NCBI GenBank assembly: GCA_028023455.1 | Contig: JAQFVV010012477.1 | Span: 863,501 to 927,500, forward strand | Length of the DNA: 64,000 nucleotides | Direction: 5' to 3' | Source: Epiperipatus broadwayi | Taxonomy: Eukaryota; Onychophora; Udeonychophora; Euonychophora; Peripatidae | In this document: piece by piece, positions 24,900 to 35,194 of the stretch | Position numbering within the stretch: the first letter of the stretch is position 1 | Layout: each line of letters opens with the position of its first letter | Translations under genes and position numbers: made by a program | Notes under the pieces: model-generated | Databases searched by the model: none | What the model was told of the DNA's origin: nothing | Seen by the model: the letters and a program-made list of their open reading frames with translations, nothing else

Positions 24900-25405
24900 A
24901 AATATAGGGGATTTGAACTCAGACTTTCAATCACCTTTCAACTATCCATTAAGTCTGCCTGTATTTCAAATATTACACATTAAGCATGCATCCTGTTCAT
25001 CCCTCTTCTATGTATTTAAATGGATACAGTACTGTACATGAGGGGTCAGAGTGACTTGAAGTCATCACAGGCATGATAACAATATTGGAATCAGCATAGG
25101 ATTTGGGGTTTCCAGCATCAGATTTTTAATAGTGTGGATGATTAAAGAGTTGGAGGTTGGAGTAAATTAAAACTTGTCCATTAAAGTATGAAGATTTTCT
25201 ATCTTAATATAAAACTGAGCACTTATTATATATGTGTGTGAGAGATGATAATCTGTACCAACTGATGAATGCTGGTTCAGCACAAAATACATATATTGGT
25301 GGTTATTGATTTTTTTTCTACATGTGTGTGTTCATGTGGATCAGTGATATGAGATAGTGTGGATAGTTGAAAGGTGCTTGAAAGTCTGACTTCAAATTCC
25401 TTATA
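24900..25405 (+). mobile_element. Hammerhead-bearing repeat with ~45-bp TIRs, copy 1
   Basis: Terminal inverted repeats: AGGGGATTTGAACTCAGACT at 24,906 and, inverted, AGTCTGACTTCAAATTCC near 25,381-25,398, each with GATAGTTGAAAGGTG just inside. The ends vaguely resemble a tRNA T-arm (GAGTTCAAATCCC). The body matches 38,394-38,820 in inverse orientation (CTGTATTTCA, CTGTACATGAGGGGTCAGA, ATACATATATTGGTG). The plus strand holds a hammerhead motif at 25,247-25,307. There is no ORF. Ribozyme plus small non-coding body suggests a retrozyme-type element; inverted tRNA-like ends are not typical of those described. Confidence 0.6.
25247..25307 (+). ncRNA. Type I hammerhead ribozyme motif (one core base changed)
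   Basis: Stem I outer pair GATAAT with GTTATT and inner pair CCAA with TTGG enclose an internal loop (CTGTA opposite TG). The core box CTGATGA is at 25,262-25,268. Stem II is TGCTG GTT CAGCA. The second core box reads AAAA at 25,284-25,287 instead of GAAA, so G12 is lost and this copy should be inactive. Stem III is ATA/TAT with a 2-nt loop CA, then the cleavage-site triplet ATA. The sister copy at 38,462-38,522 keeps GAAA. Confidence 0.65.
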
Positions 25406-27029
25406 TTTAAAATTAGATTCCAGGTATATGAAGACTGCCTATATTCAAATATTATTCATTAATATAACTAAATATAAGAAAGGAAATCAATTGCATTATT
25501 TAAACCAAAGTTATTTTATTTCTTCAGCTTTTAATTTTATGGCTATATATATATATATACACACACGCAAACATTTTAATGTATATTGTAAATAATATTT
25601 ACAAAAAAAAAAAAAAAAACTAATTTGGAACAATATTTATATAAAACAAAGTTTCCTCTAGAAGCAATATAAAATATCAGTTATAGTATTTACATCACTA
25701 AAGTAAGTTGTAACCATTGCAGATTTAAAATAAGTGATTTGAAATGTGTATGTGTTAAAACAATAAATAAAATTGATTTTATTATAAAAAGAAAAACTAG
25801 ATAACATACATAAAAATATTTCATAATAAACATATTTATTGTGCACTGAGAAGCCAAAAAAAAATGTTTTTCTTAAACCACAATTGGTGATTTATATTTA
25901 ACTTAAAATAGAAATGAAAAGTAGTCAGAAATAAACTAATTCAATCACTAATATTATCTACCGACTTTTCTCTTTAAAATTAAATATAGAAATTCTACCT
26001 GTAGTTGATAGAAATAATTATTTTTGTGTTTTTTTAGTGGACAATAAATAAATGTGCTTATTATAAAATATTTTTATTAAACATTATTTTTAAATGTTTA
26101 GTTTTGAATTCTTTTTATGTAATTATTTCAATTTTAATAAAAACAAAAAATAAAACAAAGTTTCAGACTGTGTAACATTGAAAGAAATTCACACATTAGA
26201 AATCAGTCGATTCCTAGAATCATGGAACTTCCACATTGTGATATCAACTTGATAAATATAATGCTTTTAAAAATTAATAAAGAGTGGTTTAACATGTTCA
26301 TAAATCCTTTCAAATTGTCACCTGGAAATTAGGCTGTATAGTATTTTTCTGAATTGTACATTATGTCGACTATAATTCACAGTATTATTAGTATCTAAAC
26401 CAAGCTTGTTCTTTGACATTCTTACATATAAAATATATACATTGTAAAAAAAAAAAAACACATCACCTTACATAAGATATCACTTCAAGTTCAATTCATT
26501 CTTAATTTATCTTGAAGGATCAGTCGTTTTGCCTGTGTTCCTATATATAAACTACCAAATGTTGTATAAATTAAATTTATTGTTTTGTATATATGTAAGT
26601 TGCTATAAGTACAATTTATTTTATAAAAATAAAAAAAAACATTCGATTATATTATTTTTTATGACAGAAGAATTTTTTTTTTTTTTTTTAAAATTTAACA
26701 TTCTAAAAAAATTTAAATTTAAAGCATGTTTTATAAATAAAAGAAAGGGTTTTCGTTTGTCTTTTAATTTATCTCAAATACTTTAAAGATTTATTTTTAA
26801 TTCATCATCATCTTATGCACATCATTGACATTTTACTAAATCAATATCAATGTATTTAAAATTAGATCCTCAAATCCTGAAATATTTTATTACCATATTT
26901 TTTTGTCATTAATTTCTAGCACATTTACAAAATTTAAAGAAAATCCAGAAAATATTTAGAATTCATTTTAAAATTTATCCTACAAAACAAATATAGTTTG
27001 TAAATTAAATAAAAGTGTTTAAAATAGTA
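25406..27029. other. A+T-rich stretch, no gene seen
   Basis: TA then CA run at 25,545-25,566 and A-tracts at 25,604 and 26,446. Short ORFs follow the A/T bias only. Confidence 0.5.
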
Positions 27030-28860
27030 ACAACTGAAGAGATTAATAGTATATTAGATAAAATAAAAGCATTAGATATTAAATTCAATGGAAGATACCA
27101 AGTCATAATATAATTTAGATTCATGTTTCAACAAGTTTAAATTATGATAGAAAAATAGATAATTTTAATATATATGCACATATTATTTTTAAATACTTCA
27201 TTCAACATTTTAAATTGTCTTAAATGCATTTTGAGCAAACTAACATTTGCTAGCAGAAATAATAAAAGATAAAATCTTGTGCATTATTTAAAAAATTTCT
27301 ATATTATTAATCTTTTACTTTAAAATAATTTTTAAAAATAGACATGGATGCATTTAATTAATAGTTTGTGATGTTGCATTATATTTTAACTAATAAAAAT
27401 AAAAAGTTAAATAATGTGAGTGTAACTTATAGGTTTAATAAAGTGAGAGATTATAAAATAGTTAGGTGTTATATATGTATAAATGCAAACTAGAGATAAA
27501 GGTTATTATAAACAGAATTAGCAATTGATATTATTATGCTTTGAGAAGAATCACAACTCAATTGTATGAGTCATCATAAAATCTAACTCTTGAATGATGT
27601 CTCACATTTTAATAATTTTAATAAAATGATTGGGAATATTCTACTAAGCTCAGGTGCAAAATAGACAGTAAAAACTGATTCACCTGATACAGAGATAACT
27701 AATAAGAAAAATATATACTAAAACATTTAAAAATGAACCCATGATATAAATATAAATTGGCAATTTTAAAATTACATAAAAGTTTAAAAGACTTAGGAAT
27801 GTTATCTTACTATTTAAAAAAGTTGTTTAGTAATAGAAAAAAATAATGCAATTATTCAATATAGGACAGATCATGAAGTGAGTGGAAAAATAACAAGTAA
27901 TGTAATAGAACCTATGTATGAAGATAAAATTGTTCTTATGCTAATGATTTAAATGAAGAGATAAGACATGTATGTAAATCTACAAAGAAGAAAAATGCTT
28001 TATTATTTCAATCATGTTACTATTAATATATTAAGATACAGGAAGAGTAATTAAAATATTGATAAAACTATCAACCAATTATCTAAGTGGAAGAGATGTT
28101 CCAAAATATTGAGAGATTGCAATATGAAACTGATGTTTTAAAATAAAGAAAATAAAAGTAAAAATAAATATTAAAAATTATACAATGATCAGCTTTCTAT
28201 CACTTTCTTTTATAAGAAATTTAATAAAATCATTAAAAGTCATCTAAAAAAACAACAACTTCAAAACAATAAATAAAAACGTTATATTTAAACATGATTG
28301 CAGAACAGTAAGTTAAATACAAGTAGTAATATATATATATATATAGAAAGATCTAAGTTATTGCAATGAATTTGTTATTTACACTTGTAAATTATAAAAA
28401 ATATATTTTGACTTTATTATGAAACTTATATTAGATTTAGAATATTGTCATTGTGATAGAAAATTACCAAAATACAGTAGAAGCAATTAGAATATGACTG
28501 TTAAATAAAATAGTAGGATAACATATTAAACACATTCTAAATCTTTAAAACTTTTAGTATCGATTTTTTTTTCGAATAAAATGGGTAGTTAGTAAAATAA
28601 AAGGAAATGTAGATTGCTTAAGTCATAGACATTTTGAAAGTGAAATGGTTATTCTTAAAAATCAGTATTTAGAGTTTCAAGTAATGATATGTGCTATAAA
28701 ATGAGTGCAAAAAAGCAGAACAAAATTAAATTATAGATAGCATATAATAGTGAATGACTTAAAATAAGAGAAAGAGTTTAATAGTAATGAATTAGAAGAA
28801 GTTAACAATTACACAGATACAAATAATGAATCAAGGTAATTACAGATTTAAATATTGAAA
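27030..28860 (+). pseudogene. Very old RTE-type LINE copy, endonuclease to RT
   Basis: Landmarks of the 59.95-62.8 kb RTE copy recur in order but heavily mutated: FNGRYQV near 27,087-27,110, FNKVRDYKIVRCYICINAN near 27,433-27,490 (compare FNKFNTGSDHRLVRC), and SNELEEVNNYTDTNNES near 28,783-28,838 (compare YDELKEVNSYKYLGQIINTD, just after the FADD box). The catalytic boxes themselves are not readable. This is the oldest RTE copy in the window. 28,861-29,192 downstream shows nothing else. Confidence 0.45.
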
Positions 28861-29192
28861 GGTGATTTTTATTGAATAACTTATTATTAAGAGACAATGC
28901 TTATGTATTTAATAAAGTGGGTTTTTTTCTTAATAAGTCTTATCAGTTTTTATATATGAATTCAAGAATTAGATAATTAACATAAATATAATATAGAATC
29001 TTCAAATCATCCAAAGAACTTATATGACGCTAACAAGAAAGTATAAAAAATATAATACATGACTGATTTTATGAATCTGTATCATTTACATCATTGTATA
29101 AAGATTAACGCTGAAATGGATTTGTGATTGATTGATTTATTGATGGAAATAATAAAAGTTTGAGGAGTCACATTTTTTTTTTATATGTCAAA

Positions 29193-29263
29193 GCGTTGAT
29201 CGGGTAGCGAACCTGGGCCAGCTGCTTGGAAGCCAGCTATGCTAACCTCTAGGCCACCAACGC
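29193..29263 (-). repeat. tRNA-Gly(UCC)-like short element, best copy
   Basis: Minus-strand 71-nt tRNA-Gly-like sequence: acceptor GCGTTGG with TCAACGC, A box TGGCCTAGAGGTTAGCA, anticodon stem-loop GCTGGCTTCCAAGCAGC (anticodon UCC), B box AGGTTCGCTACCC. Complementarity continues past the acceptor stem: ATGTCAA before it pairs with TTTGACAT after it. There is no intron and no 3' T-run terminator, and the T-loop has GCTA where ANTC is expected. I read this as a mobile tRNA-derived unit, not a gene in use. Confidence 0.75.
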
Positions 29264-31826
29264 TTGACATATTTTAAACTGTTTACTAAGAGATAAGCGA
29301 AGATCTAAAAATAGATAGTATATGGTATTAATTGATGATATAATACTTTTTTAGAATACGGGCGATAAATACATCTGTTGATCTGATAATCAGGATTTCC
29401 TTCAAACATCTGGTAATCTTAATGGTTGAAAGTGATGAAGATAATATATTTACACGAAAATATATTAAAGTAGAAAACACATTTATATCAGACGCATGAA
29501 TAAAATTATTAGTTTATTTTATATATGAAATAATTATTAATTAATGTTATGTTTTAATATTATTTTCTTTTTTCACCCTCTAATGACTAAACATTTATAC
29601 GACAAACTTTTGGTCTTTTCTACAGCGAATCCTTTCAGCAATAATGTTATCAGCTGGTTTCTCCTGTGGAGTTTTTATTTTATCATATGAATTGTTTTCT
29701 TGCAATATTTTATAAACATAGCAGGAGTAAAAGTATTTGTAATAAAATAAGATTCCCAACTGACGAACATCTACCCGCCAACGGTGAATTAACTGATCGT
29801 TCGGGTATTCGTTTAGCTCATACCTGCAGAGTACTCAATTTAATCAAAAGTTTTGTATAGAAAATTTTTCTTTATAAAAATCATCTTGGAGTCTCCTTTT
29901 AGCAAATCAATAAAAAAAATAAAGTCATCTGTCACTTTTACGTTTATATTCAATTGAGAAATATTGCCTGATTTTTAAACTATAAAAGAAAAATTTAAAT
30001 TAGTTTAAAAAAAGAAAAAATACGTGTTTGTTTTATGTTAACCCCGAAGATTTAACATTTCCCGGCTCTGACAGAAATTTATATTCTTTGTGGCTGACCA
30101 CAAATGGATTGGCAGTCGGTTTAAGATTTTTAATTTATTAGTTACCAAAGTGAACAAAAATAAATATTATATAATTTTAACAATATACATACACATCCTA
30201 ATAAGATAAAATTGATTTAAAATTAATTTGGATGTAATTGAAGCGAAATATAAATAAAGCAAGATGTAACATAAATGTGTTAAATATGTAAAAATTAAGT
30301 AATAGAAAACCAGCTTGGACGAATATGGGTTATGTATATACAAAATTAATAAGAACAATCGGGGTCAATTGTGCTAAAAGAATTGAACTATTAAACACAA
30401 ACTATTCTATTACTTTGAACAGAATATTTAAAAAAAAAAAAAACATGTTAAATCGAAAGACTCTGGAGTTTATGGTTCATAAATTAATAAAACGATTATG
30501 AATATAATATGATAGTATTAGAGTTCAGAGATGTGATTAACATGATTATAATTAATAATAAATACTTAATATTAAAATTATATAATTACAATAATCTACG
30601 TTTATCAGGTTAAATACCAATATCGTTATTCATTAAAAACCCAAATCATCAATAATTTAAAGGAAATTGTTTTCAATTTAATGTCATATTCACAACCTTG
30701 GCAGTAGAATGGAAATCTTTTAGCTTATGCAAAATATTACAATATATACTGTAAGTGGTAATTGGGGAGTAAGGACAGGAATTTTGTAATGAATATACTT
30801 CCTATGTTATGCAAAGGTGGGTATGAAAAAATTTAAAGTAAATTAATTATTTTATATGTCTATAGATTATTTATATACATTCATAAATATGTGAATATAT
30901 AAGAATGTTTTTAATCAATGTTCTGGAATCAAAAGGATGTTTTATTAATTCCAAAACATATTTAAAATAATCAAATATTCTTTAATCTTAAAGGTAAATA
31001 TGTTATGTTAACATATATCATGTGACCTGAGTTTATTATCATGAGAAGCGAAAATAATAATAATAACAATAATACAAAACTGAATTTAATAATATCATAC
31101 ACATCTTTATTATATTTAAATTAATATTCATGTTAACAGATGATAACATATTAATTTTGAGAATTGCGTGCTATTTATAATTGATTATTATAGTTTGCAC
31201 AAAATATAATAATTGAAATACCAAAATAAATCAGTTTTCATAAATTTCTGTTGCACATCTGGAAAGAGAAATCTTAACAAGAGTTACCATTATTAATTAT
31301 GTACATTTATTAAACATTATGCTAAAGAAATTATCAGTCTATATATGTTTGTTGGATAATTGCTTAACATACTAATATCCATGCCAATTAAGATCAATTA
31401 TTTCCCTACCTATGTACCTAAAGATTCCTATTAAAAAGTGAATCTGAGATAACTTATAATTCTGGCTCAAGACAAAAGATTACAAAATATATGCATGTAT
31501 CCTATGAACTAAGCAAGGACAAATCCATCATCTCTATATATCTAATTATAATTATGAATCCTAACACTCAGTAAATTTAAGAAATAACATACCTTGAAAT
31601 AAACATACTAACAAGGTTTAATTTACAATACTACTACCTTCATTAATAATACATGACAATTTAATGATGTAGCAACATCAAATAAATTCAACTTATTCAG
31701 AAAACAAATGATTACATATGTTAAAAAATAATATTGCTTAATCATGTTTCCAAAGATACATAAAATATAAAGTTACATAATACATATATAATCCAATCAT
31801 TTCTACAATACATTGTAGTGTATTTG
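29264..31826. other. A+T-rich stretch with two less A+T-rich pockets
   Basis: 29,590-29,870 and 30,030-30,130 are visibly richer in G+C than their surroundings. The first contains a 64-codon ORF (29,666-29,860, +) with the non-biased stretch TDEHLPANGELTDRSGIRLA and, on the minus strand, a donor-like CTCTGCAG/GTATGAGC. The second contains TTCCCGGCTCTGACAG. These could be exon or regulatory pieces, but nothing decides it. The remainder is featureless. Confidence 0.3.
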
Positions 31827-31971
31827 AATATATATATATTAAATTTTAAAAAAATATTTTTCTGGTATACATAAAAAAGTTTTGGGTGGGATAAATATAT
31901 AAACATGATAGCATGGCAATAACAAATAAAAATATTTATTTCTTTTTATTAAAAGAAAATCAATTGAAAAA
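31827..31971. repeat. Left ~143-bp direct repeat flanking the LTR palindrome
   Basis: From the TA run at 31,828 to TCAATTGAAAAA at 31,971 this sequence is repeated in the same orientation at 37,324-37,466, with no difference seen except TA-run length (contains TTTCTGGTATACATAAAAAA and TAGCATGGCAATAACAAATA in both). The left copy continues from upstream unique DNA; the right copy continues into downstream unique DNA. It therefore behaves like a very long target duplication around 31,972-37,324. Confidence 0.85.
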
Positions 31972-32520
31972 AAAAAAAAAACACGAAGACTAACTAGAGG
32001 AAAAGAGAGCCGGATCACGAAAAGTACACGATCACTGTTCCTTCCCTCACTATTTACCATTGTGCTAGGAGGTACAGAGCTCGGATATTTCGTATATTTA
32101 TGTTCTAGATTGTTCGCTACCTCCTACTTGTCGTTTTTCTGCAGAGGGGACGTCGGAAAGGTCCATCCCCCTGCCTCCCATTAGATAGGCCGTAAGGAAA
32201 GGCCCCTATAGAGTCGTAACCTTGCATCGCGGGACCTCGGAAATGTCCATCCCCATGCCACCCTTCCGCCCGGGTGCCTGTACCAGATTGGGTAAGATAT
32301 ACCAATTATGGCACGCCGAGCTGAGTTCGTAGAGATCGAATCCGAGCCTGACCACATAGCCTGCCAATGTGTTTTCTTTACGTGAGGGAAAGTCAAACCA
32401 CAGGAAGTGGCCCGGAGTAAACGGGGGAAAGTCGTGAAGTACGGTGTAAAAAAAAAAAAAAAAAAATTAAAAGTGCGAAACCTCGCATTTTTGATTTTTT
32501 TTAGACGGAGCGCGGGGATA
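31972..32520. mobile_element. G+C-richer segment, possible LTR-element internal end
   Basis: Bounded by A-tracts (31,967-31,980 and 32,448-32,466). Contains an 85-bp-spaced duplication (CGGAAAGGTCCATCCCC at 32,154, CGGAAATGTCCATCCCC at 32,239). It ends in a purine-rich GACGGAGCGCGGGGATA immediately before TGTAACG, which could be the polypurine tract preceding an LTR. A short hairpin TGCGA-AACC-TCGCA precedes a T-run at 32,474-32,498. The ORFs here (62 and 71 codons, minus) are not family-like. I infer a truncated internal part of an LTR element; a SINE-like unit is the alternative. Confidence 0.35.
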
Positions 32521-34600
32521 TGTAACGAGACAGCGTTACATCAATATTAAATCTAGGATACATCGATAAACACACACACACCAGCAAGCAACATAAAACA
32601 CTCGTAACTTTATTTTCGTAATTAGTAATAGTTTTCTTTCTCTCATAAATACATTTATAAAACACATTGATAAAATGCAGACGGTAAAACGTCTAATTAA
32701 ATGATTAAAGCCTTTAGATAATAAAAATAATAACAAAAAATAATTTGCTTTCCTAAATAATAAAATATAATATGCACTCCTAAAATAATAAAAATAATTA
32801 TCAATCAAAATCACCACGGGGAATTAAAAAATGTTTATTTTAGAAATATAATTTTAACTAGAATAAAACTTATAGAAAAGATTTGAGGAAAAGATAAATG
32901 CTCGACTTCTAAATTTAAAATAACTTGTATTGTTCTAGTAAAGCACACGCACACACGCATGCCTTCGAGGTGTGAAGGAATAAGGTTGGTTGAGTGAGAT
33001 TGCAAAATGAGATTGTCCCAAAATAAATATTGCCTTTAGCACAAAGAGTGAGTGAGCAGGTACCTCAAACGCGGACCTGAACAACAACTCCAAGAACAGG
33101 GAACTATGGGGGTAGATTGGATCCCAAGATAAGGATCAACCTTTATAAATACTAGTCAAAACCTATTCATTGATTAATTTTTGGTTAATTTGGTTAAATT
33201 GGTTGAATGCAGTTCGATTCGATTCAGTTCGATTGATACATTCTCATTATTGTGATTTTTTATTTTCCAATTCTCAGTACGCTGAATTACCACCTGCTCA
33301 TTTATTCCGATGCTTATGCTTTTATTTAAAATTAGAATTGTTCTGAATTAGCTTGGTTATTCCTCAATATTTAAAATGATCATCATGAAATTAATACCAA
33401 GAGCGTCGACTGTCATGAGGGGCTAATAAACCCTTCAGTGACTGATCGGCGCTCCGCTACTGAAATATCTCCGAAGCTATGAAATTCTGATAACATCGTC
33501 GCGTTAAGTGAATGCTCCTAATAAAAGAAATGTTCCGTGAAACACCCAAACTCGTCCAGACCAATCGACCTTCGTTGCAACCAAGACAAATCCTAGGTAA
33601 ATATGTTTTTTTATTCTGTTCACTCACTCAATTAATAAACTCGGAAGGCAATCTCGTAATTAACCAACATAAATTTACTCAAATAAATCTTAAGACTTTC
33701 CTCGTCATGATAGTTTATCTTTGTTACTGAACTTTGTAAACATGAACTTTGAACTTAAGTGAATCTAAGGAAAGATTATATATTTATCAAATAGAAAGGA
33801 ACTTTCTCGTTATTCAAATTGTGTTATGAATACTTATGGTTCTCTGTGGGCGTGAATGTATGTGCGCGTGTGTAATAAATCAATTAATAATGTTTTGTAA
33901 TAAATCAATTAATAATGTTTTCTTTTCATATTTAATAAACTTGTTCAATATCTAATCAAGTCGAGCATATCTCAAATCTTTTCACACACAATCAAAACCG
34001 TAGTTATTTATTCTTTGATAACTTATCTTTGAAGTAGATTTAGTTAATTTTAATTTTCATTTAGTTATTTTATTAATTATGTCACCATCGTGCCGTAAGT
34101 CACGATGTTTCTTATTTCACCTTAGTTAAGATAGATTTAAGAGCGGGCGGGTCTATAATCAAAGTAAACGTCAATAAATTATGTTATATACAATAAAGCG
34201 GGGGGATGAACTTGTAAGCCTTGTGTTCGGGGAGAAGCGATCTCAACCTCATAGGTCAGTGATAACCAATAAATAATCTTTATGCCGTGATCGACTTATT
34301 AGAAAACCTTGCTGATCTTCATTAGCGGACAACGCGTCTTCTCCGGGAGGAGTCATTCTAGAAACAAGCATGTAACAACCTTGAGACACCTTATTGGTCC
34401 ATGCTGGGAGTTTTGAGCTAGTGGGTGGGATTAGACTTCGAAATCGTTTTGACATGATGTAAGGTGATGCGAGTAGTTAAAATCAACTTAAATAATTGTA
34501 TCTGGCGCCCCCTTATGTGGATCGTGAATAACTGTCGATGTAAGAAAAAAAATAAAGCCTTACGCTATGTCATGTTTATTTCGAAGCCCGTAATCTCGGG
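32521..34600 (+). mobile_element. LTR-like unit, left arm of palindrome
   Basis: Starts TGTAACGAGACAGCGTTACA and runs about 2.08 kb as a ~99% inverted copy of 35,218-37,324. It lacks about 26 bp of the inner terminus that the right arm has. It carries two copies of a 26-bp repeat (GTAATAAATCAATTAATAAT near 33,873) where the right arm has three. It holds a 68-codon ORF on the minus strand (34,249-34,455) and a PBS-like TGGCGCCCCC at 34,504. No gag or pol is present. Orientation as an LTR is inferred from the TG...CA termini of the right arm. Confidence 0.55.
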
Positions 34601-34605
34601 CTTCG
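34581..34605. repeat. Hairpin at the palindrome centre
   Basis: CGAAGCCCG then TAATCT then CGGGCTTCG: a 9-bp perfect stem with a 6-nt loop exactly where the left arm turns into the inverted middle copy. This is the likely strand-switch point that generated the palindrome. Confidence 0.8.
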
Positions 34606-35194
34606 AAACAAACATGACATAGCGTAAGGCTTTATTTTTTTCTTACATCGACAGTTATTCACGATCCACATAAGGGGGCGCCAGATACGATTATTTAAGT
34701 TGATTTTAACTACTCGCATCACCTTACATCATGTCAAAACGATTTCGAAGTCTAATCCCACCCACTAGCTCAAAACTCCCAGCATGGACCAATAAGGTGT
34801 CTCAAGGTTGTTACATGTTTGTTTCTAAAATGACTCCTCCCGGAGAAGACGCATTGTCTGCTAATGAAAATCAGCAAGGTTTTCTACTAAGTCGATCACG
34901 GCATAAAGATCGTTTATTGGTTATCACTGACCTATGAGGTTGTTCGCTTACGCCCCGAACACAAGGCTTACAAGTTCATCCCCCCGCTTTATTGTATATA
35001 ACATAATTTATTGACGTTTACTTTGATTATAGACCCGCCCGCTCTTAAATCTATCTTAACTAAGGTGAAATAAGAAACATCGTGACTTACGGCACGATGG
35101 TGACATAATTAATAAAATAACTAAATGAAAATTAAAATTAACTAAATCTACTTCAAAGATAAGTTATCAAAGAATAAATAACTACGGTTTTGAT
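34601..35194 (-). mobile_element. Partial third copy of the LTR-like unit
   Basis: About 594 bp in the same orientation as the right arm, starting at the central hairpin and ending at ACTACGGTTTTGAT, where the complete right unit begins. With the right arm it forms a 634-bp direct repeat (34,731 versus 35,365 for the ORF start). Contains the second copy of the 68-codon ORF. Confidence 0.65.
34731..34937 (+). CDS. 68-codon ORF repeated in three LTR-like units, unknown
   Basis: Begins MSKRFRSLIPPTSSKLPAWT and ends SRSRHKD.LLVITDL. Identical-length copies lie at 35,365-35,571 (+) and 34,249-34,455 (-). Copies 2 and 3 differ at one residue (L/V). Copy 1 differs from copy 2 at L/F, R/K, D/N, I/L and Y/R, with only two synonymous changes (GCG/GCA and TCC/TCT). 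That excess of replacements argues against purifying selection, although the frame stays open in all three. No domain, signal peptide or membrane segment is seen. A TATATATA lies at 35,211, upstream of copy 3. Confidence 0.25.
   Translation: MSKRFRSLIPPTSSKLPAWTNKVSQGCYMFVSKMTPPGEDALSANENQQGFLLSRSRHKDRLLVITDL

Noticed and set aside
29193-29263. Functional tRNA-Gly gene
   Set aside because: T-loop and acceptor mismatches, no terminator, and diverged mobile-looking copies at 22.69 and 5.54 kb.
32117-32396. 62- and 71-codon minus-strand ORFs in the G+C-rich segment
   Set aside because: Overlapping frames in G+C-rich DNA, no domain pattern, and the segment holds a non-coding internal duplication.
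34499-34520. tRNA primer binding site (TGGCGCC) right after an LTR
   Set aside because: It lies inside the 2.13-kb unit whose TG...CA ends are elsewhere; kept only as a note because LTR orientation is unresolved.
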